A stretch of 64,000 nt of DNA from Candidatus Eiseniibacteriota bacterium (GTDB lineage Bacteria > Eisenbacteria > RBG-16-71-46): NCBI GenBank assembly GCA_016710095.1, contig JADJLL010000003.1, positions 1 to 64,000 on the forward strand, read 5' to 3'. Both the position numbers and the translations under genes were made by a program. The first letter of the stretch is position 1. The number at the start of each line of letters is the position of its first letter. The notes under the pieces are model-generated. The model was not told where the DNA came from, made no database searches, and was given only the letters and a program-made list of their open reading frames with translations. Positions 43,544-51,867 of this stretch are shown here, in pieces.

Positions 43544-43896
43544 GTGGCCTCCGGGATGGGTTGCGTGTCCGCCGTGCGTGAGTGAGGCGCCGTCTCGTCC
43601 GCGTTTCGGGCTCAGCCAAGCCTTCCGGGCGGATGGGACGACGTTGGGCGAAGAAGCGGCGACATGCGGGATGCGGTGCGGGTGGCGCCGTGGGTGCGAG
43701 AGGGGGACTGGGAGCGCGCCTGCCGTGTCGTGGTCACCGCTTCTTCGTGACGGGGGACAAGCTACGGACCCGGGTGGTCCCGCCTCGTGACCGCGAAGTG
43801 AACGCTCCCGCAAATGAGCGTGAACGCCGTGTGTCGGTCATTGCCGCAACTCCACGCGCTTGACGCGACCGGCGCGCGTCAGGAGACTGCCGCGCC
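43544..43896. other. 353-base divergent intergenic region
   Basis: It lies between the secreted protein gene (minus) and aguB (plus). No gene, repeat or clear promoter was recognised; it probably carries promoters for both directions. Confidence 0.4.
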
Positions 43897-44847
43897 ATGA
43901 CGACCCACACTCGCAAGTCCAGCCGGGCCTCGCGCCCCTCTTCTTCTTCCGTGCGCGTCGCGATCACGCAGATGGCGTGCGGCACCGATCCGCGCGCGAA
44001 CCGCGCGAAGCAGCTGCATCTGCTCGACAAGGCCGCGAAGGGCGGCGCGAAGATCCTGTGCACGCAGGAACTGTTCGCGAGCCCGTACTTCTGCCAGGCG
44101 GAAGACCACCGCTTCTTCTCGCTCGCCGAGAGCATTCCGGGCCCGAGCACCGACGCGTTCTGCAAGCTCGCGAAGAAGCACAAGGCGGTGATCGTCGCGA
44201 GCCTGTTCGAGAAGCGCGCGAAGGGCCTCTATCACAACACCGCGGCGGTGATCGACGCCGACGGCTCGCTCATGGGCGTGTACCGCAAGATGCACATCCC
44301 GGACGATCCGCTCTTCTACGAAAAGTTCTACTTCACGCCCGGCGACACCGGCTTCAAGGCGTGGAAGACGAAGCACGCGCAGATCGGCGTGCTCATCTGC
44401 TGGGACCAGTGGTTCCCCGAAGGCGCGCGCCTCACCGCCATGCAGGGCGCCGAGATCCTCTTCTACCCCACCGCCATCGGCTGGCATCCGTCCGAGAAGA
44501 AGCAGTACGGCAAGGCGCAGCACGAGTCGTGGGAGCTCATCCAGCGCTCGCACGCCGTCGCGAACGGCTGCTACGTCTGCTCGCCCAACCGCATCGGGCA
44601 CGAGCACGTGCTCGGCGAGGACGGCAAGCCCGTGAACAAGGACGGCCTGCAGTTCTGGGGACAGTCGTTCATCTGCGCGCCCGACGGACAGGTCGAGCAC
44701 CGCGCGTCGGTGGACCGCGAGCAGATCCTGTCGGCCGATCTCGATCTCGCGCGCGTCGAGTTCTCGCGCACGCACTGGCCGTTCCTGCGCGACCGCCGCG
44801 TCGACGCGTACGGCGGGCTCGTGCGCCGCTTCGGCGACGAAGGCTGA
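43897..44847 (+). CDS. aguB: N-carbamoylputrescine amidase
   Basis: 316 residues of the nitrilase superfamily. It hydrolyses N-carbamoylputrescine to putrescine, CO2 and ammonia, the last step of the agmatine pathway. The Glu-Lys-Cys triad is visible: E in C-T-Q-E-L-F (about 58), K in Y-R-K-M-H-I-P-D-D (about 129), C in V-L-I-C-W-D-Q-W-F-P-E (about 168). The segment S-P-N-R-I-G-H-E matches known AguB enzymes. A Ser/Arg-rich N-terminal extension of about 18 residues is unusual. The stop overlaps the aguA start (TGATG). Confidence 0.92.
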   Translation: MTTHTRKSSRASRPSSSSVRVAITQMACGTDPRANRAKQLHLLDKAAKGGAKILCTQELFASPYFCQAEDHRFFSLAESIPGPSTDAFCKLAKKHKAVIVASLFEKRAKGLYHNTAAVIDADGSLMGVYRKMHIPDDPLFYEKFYFTPGDTGFKAWKTKHAQIGVLICWDQWFPEGARLTAMQGAEILFYPTAIGWHPSEKKQYGKAQHESWELIQRSHAVANGCYVCSPNRIGHEHVLGEDGKPVNKDGLQFWGQSFICAPDGQVEHRASVDREQILSADLDLARVEFSRTHWPFLRDRRVDAYGGLVRRFGDEG

Positions 44848-45926
44848 TGGCCACGCGCGCAGCCAAGCCGCTGACCGGCACGCCGAAGTCGCACGGCTTC
44901 TCGTTCCCCGCCGAATGGGAGAAGCAGTCGGCGATCTGGTTCTCGTGGCCGCGCCCCGAGGGCATCTCGTTCCCGTCCAAGTACCACACGGTGCCGGGCA
45001 ACCTCGCGGCGATCGTCGCCGAGATCGTGAAGCGCGAGCACGTGCACGTGATCGTGCCCAACGAGAACTGGGAGTTCATCGTGCGCCAGCAGCTCGCGGC
45101 GTACGACTGCCCCACGCGGCGCGTGCGCTTCTTTCACATCCCGACCAACGAGTGCTGGTGCCGCGATCACGGCCCGGCGTTCGTGACGCGTAAGGGTCGT
45201 GGCGGCGCGAAGCAGATGGCGATCGTGGACTGGGGCTACAACGCCTGGTGCGGCAAGTACCCGCCGTTCGACGCCGACGACGCCGTGCCCACGCATCTCG
45301 CCGCGCAGATGAAGCTGCCGCTGTTCCGCACGAACGTGGTCATGGAAGGCGGCGCGGTGGACTTCAACGGCGCCGGCTGCGTGCTCACCACGGAGAGCGT
45401 GCTGCTCAACGCGAACCGCAATCCCGGCATGAGCCGCAAGCAGGTCGAGCGCACGCTGTGCGAGTGGTACGGGCAGGAGAAGGTGCTTTGGCTCGGCGAG
45501 GGCATCGAGGGCGACGACACCGACGGTCACGTGGACGACCTCGCGCGTTTCCTCGATCCGCGCACGATCGTGACGGCGGTCGAAGACGATCCGCGCGACG
45601 CGAACCACAAAGTGCTGAAGGAGAACCTGCGGCGGTTGCGCACGCTGCGCGATCTCTCCGGCCGCGAGTTCGACATCGTGACGATCCCGATGCCGAAGCG
45701 CGTCGAGTACGACGGCCAGCGCCTGCCGGCCACGTACCTCAACTTCCTGTTCGTGAACGGCGCCGTGCTCGTGCCGACGTTCCGCGATCGGAAGAGCGAG
45801 CATGTCGCGCTCGCGACGATCTCGAAGGCGCTGCCGAAGCACGACGTGATCGGCATCGACTGCACCGAACTCATCTGGGGCCTCGGCGCGATCCACTGCC
45901 TGTCGCAGCAGCAGCCGAAGGGCTGA
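44847..45926 (+). CDS. aguA: Agmatine deiminase
   Basis: 359 residues, porphyromonas-type peptidyl-arginine deiminase fold. It converts agmatine to N-carbamoylputrescine for AguB. Landmarks are T-N-E-C-W-C-R-D-H-G-P-A (substrate Asp/His), V-V-M-E-G-G-A-V-D-F, G-D-D-T-D-G-H-V-D-D-L-A-R-F, and the catalytic cysteine in G-L-G-A-I-H-C-L-S-Q-Q. Overlap with aguB shows tight coupling, so the operon gives a complete agmatine-to-putrescine route. Confidence 0.93.
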   Translation: MATRAAKPLTGTPKSHGFSFPAEWEKQSAIWFSWPRPEGISFPSKYHTVPGNLAAIVAEIVKREHVHVIVPNENWEFIVRQQLAAYDCPTRRVRFFHIPTNECWCRDHGPAFVTRKGRGGAKQMAIVDWGYNAWCGKYPPFDADDAVPTHLAAQMKLPLFRTNVVMEGGAVDFNGAGCVLTTESVLLNANRNPGMSRKQVERTLCEWYGQEKVLWLGEGIEGDDTDGHVDDLARFLDPRTIVTAVEDDPRDANHKVLKENLRRLRTLRDLSGREFDIVTIPMPKRVEYDGQRLPATYLNFLFVNGAVLVPTFRDRKSEHVALATISKALPKHDVIGIDCTELIWGLGAIHCLSQQQPKG

Positions 45927-46066
45927 CGTCGCCGGAAAGCCGCATCGCCGGGTTGCGGCAATGCGGCCGAGCGGGAACACGAGCCGGCGCTCAAGTGGCG
46001 ATGTAACGATTCCGATGTGCGGAGTGTCGAAGCGAAGTTCACTTCCACTCCGCCACGGATGGCCGC

Positions 46067-46570
46067 ATGGAACGCTCTCCCGCCCGCTTCATCGTCGCCG
46101 CGCTCACGCTGGCGTTGCTGCTGCAGTCCGCGCCTTCGCACGCGTTCACGCTCCGTCCCACGCGCGAGGGCGCCGGCCAGGCGGTGACCGCGAAACTCGT
46201 CGCCGCGGAACTGCTCACCACTCCGCTGCGCTGGCTGCTCTCGAGCGTGCGCTTCGCGTATCGGGCGCCGTCACCGCCGGCCAACAGCGCCGCGCTTCGC
46301 CCCGAGTACGGCTGGAACGATCTGCGCTTCGAAGTCGGCGAACACACCGTCGGCGTGTTCCTCGAAGTCGCGGGGCGCGTCGAGTTCGACCGCGCGGCGC
46401 TCGTATTCGAGGACGGTGAGACGGAGACCGTGGACCTCGGCCATCGCCGCCGCGGGCGCGGACTCTACGAACTCGCATCGTTCGACGAGCCGCGTGGCGT
46501 GCGGGAAGTGCGCGTGCACGTTCGAGCCGACGACGGCGACGCCTGGCTCGGAGTGCGCCTCGGCCGCTGA
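46067..46570 (+). CDS. Secreted protein of unknown function
   Basis: 167 residues with a signal peptide (F-I-V-A-A-L-T-L-A-L-L-L-Q-S-A-P-S-H-A). The mature part is a small beta domain: R-F-E-V-G-E-H-T-V-G-V-F-L-E-V-A-G-R-V-E-F and V-R-E-V-R-V-H-V-R-A-D-D-G-D-A-W-L-G-V. It converges on the next gene with 12 bases between stops. No family recognised. Confidence 0.55.
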   Translation: MERSPARFIVAALTLALLLQSAPSHAFTLRPTREGAGQAVTAKLVAAELLTTPLRWLLSSVRFAYRAPSPPANSAALRPEYGWNDLRFEVGEHTVGVFLEVAGRVEFDRAALVFEDGETETVDLGHRRRGRGLYELASFDEPRGVREVRVHVRADDGDAWLGVRLGR

Positions 46571-46582
46571 GCGCGCGCGGAC

Positions 46583-47113
46583 TCAGGCGATCGAGGCGGC
46601 GACGAGCAGCGCGCTGTCGTCGATCGTCTGCACCACGAGGTACCAACCGAGCGCGACGAGCAGCGCCAGCTCGGGCAGTTCAGCCGCATCCGGTTCGACC
46701 GCGATGCTCCCCGCGGGCGTGAGTCCCATGGACTGCACGAACAGTTGGAGCACCGGCCGGCCGGTGTCGTCGCGGAACGACCAGCGCGACATCGAGCACG
46801 CATCCATGTGCCAGCGCCACTCGCGGCCACTGCACAGCCGGAGCCGCCCGCCCTCGAGCCACCCGGATTCGAAGACTCCGAGTTCGCGGCCGCTCGCGGC
46901 ATCGCGAAGCGTGACCTTGGGCGACGAGAACGATCCGCGCTCGATCGTGACCATGCCTCCCGCGGTGCGCGCGAGCGCGACGGCGCCCGACGCCGTCTCC
47001 CACTGCAGGCTCGCGTAGGTGAGCCAGTCGCGGGTGAGCCGGAAGTTCCGCTTCCAGCCGAGAGTGCCGTTCCAGCTGGCGATGCCGTCGGAGAGTTCGT
47101 GCAGGGGACGCAT
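46583..47113 (-). CDS. Soluble hypothetical protein, possibly a tubby/LURP1-like fold
   Basis: 176 residues rich in Trp and beta strands: L-G-W-K-R-N-F-R-L-T-R-D-W-L-T-Y, G-R-E-W-R-W-H-M-D-A-C-S-M-S-R-W-S-F. It ends L-A-L-L-V-A-L-G-W-Y-L-V-V-Q-T, reminiscent of the hydrophobic terminal helix in LURP-one/tubby-like proteins. This assignment is weak. GAGGAGG precedes the ATG. Confidence 0.45.
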   Translation of the reverse strand: MRPLHELSDGIASWNGTLGWKRNFRLTRDWLTYASLQWETASGAVALARTAGGMVTIERGSFSSPKVTLRDAASGRELGVFESGWLEGGRLRLCSGREWRWHMDACSMSRWSFRDDTGRPVLQLFVQSMGLTPAGSIAVEPDAAELPELALLVALGWYLVVQTIDDSALLVAASIA

Positions 47114-47255
47114 GGGGCCTCCTCGTGGGAATGCTGGCGGTCTTGGTGCGAACGCGAGGAGCATGCCCGCGGGGCGGTTTCCGACGAATGTCCGGCGCGT
47201 CGCCCGGCTGTGACATCCGCGCCGGAGCGTGCTCCGCGCGCTCACATCGGCGGCA

Positions 47256-47280
47256 CATTGTCGAAATATCTTTGAAACTT
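47256..47280 (+). promoter_or_regulatory. AT-rich stretch upstream of the sixA operon
   Basis: The segment ATTGTCGAAATATCTTTGAA stands out against the GC-rich surroundings and ends 75 bases before the sixA start. It probably contains the operon promoter, but no convincing -35/-10 pair could be assigned. Confidence 0.3.
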
Positions 47281-47355
47281 GGGGGGCTTCGAGTCGCAGT
47301 GCTACGTTGCCCGCGCAAGTCAACGAAGCTCACGCTCCATTCCGGGCCCCTCACC

Positions 47356-47871
47356 ATGCGCGTCGTTCTTCTTCGTCACGGCCCCGCGGAGGCGCAGGAC
47401 ACGCGCCGCTGGCCCGACGATCATTCCCGCCCGCTCACTCCCAAGGGTGAAGCGCGCGTGCGCATCGTGAGCCGCGCGCTCGCCCGCCTCGAAGGAGAGA
47501 TCCACGCGATCCTCACGAGTCCGTTCGCGCGCTGCATGCGCACGGCGGAACTGCTGCACGAGGAAGGCGCGCCGAAGGCGATGATCACCGGGCTGCCGTC
47601 GCTCGCGCCGGGCCGCTCGTGGCGCGCGACGCTTCAACGACTCGCGGAAGAAACGCCGGACTCGACCGTCGTGCTCGTCGGGCACGAGCCCGAGCTCGGC
47701 AAACTCGCGGGCCTCTTCCTGTTCGGCGCACCCGCATCGCTGCCGCTGAAGAAGGCGGGCGCCTGCGCCTTTTCGTTCGACGAAGCCGTCGCCGCCGGCG
47801 CGGGCCGCCTGCGGTGGTTCCTGCCGCCGAGAGCGCTCGCGCGGCTCGCTCCCTCCAGGAGAAAAGCGTGA
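47356..47871 (+). CDS. Phosphohistidine phosphatase SixA-like (histidine phosphatase superfamily)
   Basis: 171 residues. The catalytic R-H-G motif is at the start (V-V-L-L-R-H-G-P-A-E), and there is a second histidine in V-L-V-G-H-E-P-E-L-G near residue 112. T-S-P-F-A-R-C-M-R-T-A-E-L provides the conserved arginine. SixA removes phosphate from histidine phosphotransfer domains; relatives are often encoded beside CHAD and Ppx proteins in polyphosphate-linked gene groups, as here. The stop overlaps the next start (GTGA). Confidence 0.85.
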   Translation: MRVVLLRHGPAEAQDTRRWPDDHSRPLTPKGEARVRIVSRALARLEGEIHAILTSPFARCMRTAELLHEEGAPKAMITGLPSLAPGRSWRATLQRLAEETPDSTVVLVGHEPELGKLAGLFLFGAPASLPLKKAGACAFSFDEAVAAGAGRLRWFLPPRALARLAPSRRKA

Positions 47872-48581
47872 TCCACGTCGAGACGTACGGTCAGGTCACG
47901 AACCGTCACACCGGACGATTGTTCATCGTCGAAGGCATCGACGGTTCGGGAAAGAGCACGCAGCTCACGCTGCTCGCGCAGTGGCTGCGCAGCCTCGGGC
48001 ATCTCGTGGTGTTCAGCGAATGGAACTCGTCCCCGATCGTGAAGGCGACGACGTCGCGCGGAAAGAAGCGGCACCTGCTCACGCCGCTCTCGTTCTCGCT
48101 CATCCACGCGACGGACTTCTCCGACCGCGTCGAGCGCGACATCGTTCCGGCGCTCAAGGCCGGTGCGATCGTGCTCGCCGACCGCTACGTCTACACGGCG
48201 TTCGCGCGTGACGTGGCTCGTGGCGTCGGCCCCTCGTGGGTACGCCGCCTGTATCGATTCGCGCCGGTGCCGACGATGGCGATCTACTTCCGCGTCCCGC
48301 TCGACGTGGCGCTGCACCGGATCCTGTCGGGCCGTCCGACGCTCAAGTGGTACGAGGCCGGCATGGATCTCGACCTGCATTCCGACGTGACCGAGTCCTA
48401 CAAGCTGTTCCAGGGCCGCATCCAGAACGAGTACGAGAAGATCGTCGGCGAGTTCGGGCTCGAGGTGATGGACGCCACACGGCCGGTCGAAGTGCAGCAG
48501 CGGCTCTTGCGCCAGATGGTGACGCCGTGGCTTCCGACCACGCCCGGCACCGTGGTGCGCGGCACGGGAGGTGCGCGATGA
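47868..48581 (+). CDS. Thymidylate kinase-like protein, first of a tandem pair
   Basis: 237 residues with GTG start and AGGAG upstream. Walker A is intact (E-G-I-D-G-S-G-K-S-T), the Tmk D-R-Y motif is present (V-L-A-D-R-Y-V-Y-T-A-F-A-R), and a basic segment G-R-P-T-L-K-W-Y-E-A-G-M-D replaces the usual lid. Thymidylate kinases make dTDP from dTMP, but this protein is longer and has an unusual N-terminal extension (H-V-E-T-Y-G-Q-V-T-N-R). It is coupled on both sides (GTGA, ATGA). Its company (SixA, CHAD, Ppx) suggests a role in phosphate or polyphosphate metabolism rather than ordinary dTTP synthesis; this is inference. Confidence 0.75.
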   Translation: MIHVETYGQVTNRHTGRLFIVEGIDGSGKSTQLTLLAQWLRSLGHLVVFSEWNSSPIVKATTSRGKKRHLLTPLSFSLIHATDFSDRVERDIVPALKAGAIVLADRYVYTAFARDVARGVGPSWVRRLYRFAPVPTMAIYFRVPLDVALHRILSGRPTLKWYEAGMDLDLHSDVTESYKLFQGRIQNEYEKIVGEFGLEVMDATRPVEVQQRLLRQMVTPWLPTTPGTVVRGTGGAR

Positions 48582-49294
48582 GAACGTTCCAGACCTACGG
48601 CGAAGTGCTCCCGCGCGTCTCGCTGTCCGATCTCTCGGGTTGGCTGATCGTCGTCGAAGGCACCGACGGAGTCGGCCGCACGACGCACATCAACCGCCTG
48701 CGTGCGCATCTCGAGCGGCTCGGCTACGCCGTCGCGGAGACCGGGCTGTCGCGTTCCGACCTCGCGAGCCGCGGCATCCATCGCGCCAAGATGGGCAACA
48801 CGCTCGGCTCGAACGCGTTCAATCTTTTCTACGCGACCGATTTCGCGGACCGCCTGCAGCAGCAGATCCTGCCCGCGCTGCGATCGGGCTTCGTCATGCT
48901 CACGGACCGCTACGTGTACTCGCTCATCGCGCGAGCGATCGTGCGCGGAGCCGATCCCGATTGGATCAAGAACGTCTACTCGTTCGCGCTCAAGCCCGAC
49001 GCGGTCTTCTACCTGCGCATCGGGGTCGAGGAACTCGTGCCGCGCGTCGTGGCCGAAGGCCCGTTCGACTACTGGGAATCCGGCATGGACCTGCCGATGG
49101 GCGAAGATCTCTACGACTCGTTCATCGAGTACCAGCGCCGCGTGATCTCCCAGCTCGACGAACTCGCGAAGGAATACTCGTTCCAGACGATCGACGCGAC
49201 CCGCAAGGTGGACGCGATCTCGGACGAGTTGTGCGAGAGCGTGTCGCGCCTGCTCGCCTCGCGTCGCTCCGAGTCGGCGGAGGAACAGCCCTGA
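48578..49294 (+). CDS. Thymidylate kinase-like protein, second of a tandem pair, altered P-loop
   Basis: 238 residues, clearly homologous to the preceding gene (T-Y-G-E-V-L near the N-terminus, T-D-R-Y-V-Y-S-L-I-A-R, Y-W-E-S-G-M-D-L). Its Walker A reads E-G-T-D-G-V-G-R-T-T: the lysine of GKS/GKT is arginine. It may be inactive, or use the arginine and depend on the first copy in a heterodimer. Start ATG overlaps the previous stop (ATGA); its own stop overlaps the CHAD start (CTGA). Confidence 0.75.
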   Translation: MRTFQTYGEVLPRVSLSDLSGWLIVVEGTDGVGRTTHINRLRAHLERLGYAVAETGLSRSDLASRGIHRAKMGNTLGSNAFNLFYATDFADRLQQQILPALRSGFVMLTDRYVYSLIARAIVRGADPDWIKNVYSFALKPDAVFYLRIGVEELVPRVVAEGPFDYWESGMDLPMGEDLYDSFIEYQRRVISQLDELAKEYSFQTIDATRKVDAISDELCESVSRLLASRRSESAEEQP

Positions 49295-50223
49295 GTCTTC
49301 CGCCGTCCGAGTCGCGGGCCGGCTGGCCTTCCGTCGCGGCGCAGCTGCACGCGGCGGTCGAGCGCATGCGTGACGGCGCGGACGAAGAGGCCATTCACGA
49401 CGCACGAGTCGCGCTTCGCCGGCTCGAGGCGGCCGCGGGCACGTTCCGCGACTGTCTCGGCCGCGACGCCCGTCGCGAGTTGCTCGAGACGCTGCGCGAT
49501 TGGCGGCGTCGGCTGGGCCGGGCGCGCGATCACGAGGTGCTGGTCGCGGGCCTGCTCGAGCCGGACAACCTCACGCTGGGCGGCGACGACGTGCGCGCGC
49601 TGGCCGACGCGCAGAAGACTGAGCGCGATGAAGCACGCCTTGCCGCCGCACGCTGGGCGAAACCGTTCCGGCAGCGCCAGCTCGAGGAGGCGCTTGGGCC
49701 GCTGCTCGCGCTGGCCGGGCGGGCCGAGCAAGAAGATGCGATCGCGGACGGCGAGCGCCGATGCGCGCGGCGCGAAGAACGTGCGCGGAGCAGTCTGGGC
49801 AAGGCCGCAGCCAGCGAGGACGACGAAGTCCTGCACGACGCGCGGATCGCTCTCAAGCGGTGGCGCTACGCCGTCGAGGCGCTCGAGGCTTTCGGGCGCG
49901 GGCCCGGCGCGCAGATCCGGAAGGAGCTGCGCCTGCTGCAGCGCGATCTCGGCACCGTGCACGACCGGGCGGTGTTGCGCGACCTCGTGTCCGAAGTCGT
50001 CCGCCGCATGCGCAAGGCGAAGCGGCAGACGCGTTCGGCGGAAGGCGCCAAAGCGCTCAGCGGGGTCGCCGCACGAGCGGAAGCGCAGCGGCTCGAAGCG
50101 ATCCAGCGGTTCCGTTCACGACTTTCAGGGCCCGAGTGGCGCCTCGTGCCGGGCGCTCCCGAAGTGGTCCCGCCAGCTTCTCCGGCTTCGCCTCGAGCAC
50201 GACGCGGACATTCGCCCCGGTGA
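49291..50223 (+). CDS. CHAD-domain protein (polyphosphate-binding), apparent CTG start
   Basis: 310 residues if it starts at CTG 49291, which has GGAGGA six to eleven bases upstream and overlaps the preceding stop as CTGA. The next in-frame start (ATG 49366) would cut the first helix. Two CHAD halves are visible: E-A-I-H-D-A-R-V-A-L-R-R-L (about 30-42) and E-V-L-H-D-A-R-I-A-L-K-R-W-R-Y (about 180-194), with the conserved His and basic residues. CHAD proteins bind polyphosphate. The 3' end overlaps the convergent ppx gene by 167 bases, more than elsewhere here, so one of the two ends may be misframed. Confidence 0.82.
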   Translation: MSLPPSESRAGWPSVAAQLHAAVERMRDGADEEAIHDARVALRRLEAAAGTFRDCLGRDARRELLETLRDWRRRLGRARDHEVLVAGLLEPDNLTLGGDDVRALADAQKTERDEARLAAARWAKPFRQRQLEEALGPLLALAGRAEQEDAIADGERRCARREERARSSLGKAAASEDDEVLHDARIALKRWRYAVEALEAFGRGPGAQIRKELRLLQRDLGTVHDRAVLRDLVSEVVRRMRKAKRQTRSAEGAKALSGVAARAEAQRLEAIQRFRSRLSGPEWRLVPGAPEVVPPASPASPRARRGHSPR

Positions 50224-51721
50224 GACGCTCGAGCTCCTCGACGCGGCGGCGCGCTCCCCACAGTTCGAGCTGCGCGTCGCGCTGAGCGCGGACGACGAGC
50301 GACAGCGTGCCGGAGCGACGAACGACCCGCACGCCGCGGATGAGCTGGAAGTGGCTGCGATCGAGCCCTTCGGCGATGCGCAGGATCGCCGCGAGCCACT
50401 GCACCAGCACGCGGTCGCGCTTCGCCAGGCGAGCGAACGAGTCGTCGCGCTTTCGCGGACGGCCCTTGCCGTGATAGCGCGCCACGTGCGCGATGATCTG
50501 CACTTCTTCCTCGGTCAGCCCGCGCAGGTTGCCGTGCTCGATGATGTAGGACGAATGCTGCGCGTGGCCGTCGTACCCGATGGCCGAGCCCACGTCGTGC
50601 AGCAGCGCGGCGAAACGCAGCAGCTCGCGACCTTCCTTGCCGATGCCGTGCTCCGGCGCGAGGCCGTCGAACAGCGCCAGCGAGAGTTCCGCCACGTGCG
50701 GCGCGTGCGGCCCTTCCGGTCCGAACTTGGCGAGCAGCGCGAGCACGCTGCGCAGGCGAAGGTCGTCCACGGAGTCGAGCGTGGACACTTCCTGGGTGTG
50801 ATGCGCCATCCAGTCGAGCACGAGCCCTTCACGCAGGCCGAAGTCCGAGATCGTGATCGAATCGGCCTTCGCGCTCTCGAGGATCTCGAGCAGCACGAGC
50901 GCGCCGGGCAGGAGGATCTCGGCGCGCAACGCGTCCACTTCCGGCAATCGCTCACGCTGCGCCCGCGGCATGCCCACGAGCCGGCGCGTGAGGCGCTTGA
51001 GCGAACTCGTCTCGAGCACGAAGCCGTTGATCTGCCGGAGCCGCTTGCCCTGGTCGAGCCAGTGCGAAGCGTGCGCGAGCGCGTGCACCGAACCCGAGGA
51101 TCCGTACACGTGTTCGGGCGCCGCGCCGCCGATCTTCTCGAAGGCCGCGCGCACGTGCTTGCGGATCTCCCGGCGCAGTTTTGTGACCTCGCGCGCCGAC
51201 GGCGGATCGTCGCTCAGGAAGGTCTCCGTCAGGCGCAGCGCTCCGAGCGGAGCGCTGGCGACTCGCGGGGACTTGCCCTCGCGGCGGGCGACCAACTGCA
51301 TGCTGCCGCCGCCGATGTCCACGACCAGCGCGTCCTCGTCGGGCACGCGCAGCGCCGCGCGCACCGCGATGTCGATGATGCGCCCTTCCTCGGCCGCGGG
51401 AATCACGCGCGGCGTGATGCCGGACAACTCGCGGCACATCTGCAGGAACTCGCCGCCGTTGGCCGCCTCACGGACGGCCGCGGTGGCGGTGCAGACGATG
51501 CGGTCCGCACGCATGCGCCGGGCGAGCTGGACGAATCTCCGCAGCGCCAGCGCCGTCCGCTTCATGGCATCCACGCGCAGGCGCTTCGCTTCGAAGGAGC
51601 CTCGCCCGATCTGCACGACCTCGCGCTCGCGATCCACCACCTCGAAGTCGGGCGGGCGGTGCGCGCTCGCGATCACCATGTGGATCGAGTTGGAGCCGAT
51701 GTCGATGGCGGCGATGCGCAT
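50057..51721 (-). CDS. Exopolyphosphatase / guanosine pentaphosphatase (Ppx/GppA family)
   Basis: 554 residues. N-terminal ASKHA domain with A-A-I-D-I-G-S-N-S-I-H-M-V and the phosphate-2 motif V-V-D-I-G-G-G-S-M-Q-L. The C-terminal HD-like domain has L-L-H-D-V-G-S-A-I-G-Y and a further H-I-I-E-H-G-like segment (S-S-Y-I-I-E-H-G-N-L). It releases phosphate from polyphosphate chains, and/or pppGpp. The last 35 residues look random, and a stop in another frame at 50125 would end the protein near E-K-L, so the true end may lie there. Convergent with the CHAD gene. Confidence 0.88.
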   Translation of the reverse strand: MRIAAIDIGSNSIHMVIASAHRPPDFEVVDREREVVQIGRGSFEAKRLRVDAMKRTALALRRFVQLARRMRADRIVCTATAAVREAANGGEFLQMCRELSGITPRVIPAAEEGRIIDIAVRAALRVPDEDALVVDIGGGSMQLVARREGKSPRVASAPLGALRLTETFLSDDPPSAREVTKLRREIRKHVRAAFEKIGGAAPEHVYGSSGSVHALAHASHWLDQGKRLRQINGFVLETSSLKRLTRRLVGMPRAQRERLPEVDALRAEILLPGALVLLEILESAKADSITISDFGLREGLVLDWMAHHTQEVSTLDSVDDLRLRSVLALLAKFGPEGPHAPHVAELSLALFDGLAPEHGIGKEGRELLRFAALLHDVGSAIGYDGHAQHSSYIIEHGNLRGLTEEEVQIIAHVARYHGKGRPRKRDDSFARLAKRDRVLVQWLAAILRIAEGLDRSHFQLIRGVRVVRRSGTLSLVVRAQRDAQLELWGARRRVEELERLTGANVRVVLEAKPEKLAGPLRERPARGATRALKVVNGTAGSLRAAALPLVRRPR

Positions 51722-51811
51722 GTGGCCCCCGTGGTCGAAGCGACGCGAAGTGTGCCGTGTTTATCGTTCACTTGCCGCGCCGTGGCAAACGAAAAGGCCC
51801 GGAAAGCGAAT

Positions 51812-51841
51812 CGCCCCGCGACGGCGAACCGTCGCGGGGCG
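51812..51841 (-). terminator. Terminator-like hairpin after the phosphofructokinase gene
   Basis: Perfect 13-bp stem CGCCCCGCGACGG / CCGTCGCGGGGCG with a CGAA loop, 27 bases past the stop. Confidence 0.75.
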
Positions 51842-51867
51842 GATTGTTTCCGATCGAGCAGGTGCCG

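Noticed and set aside
38765..43585. A 1,606-codon open frame on the plus strand opposite the TonB receptor and secreted protein
   Set aside because: High-GC antisense artefact: Arg/Val/His-rich, no domains, and both minus-strand genes show clear families.
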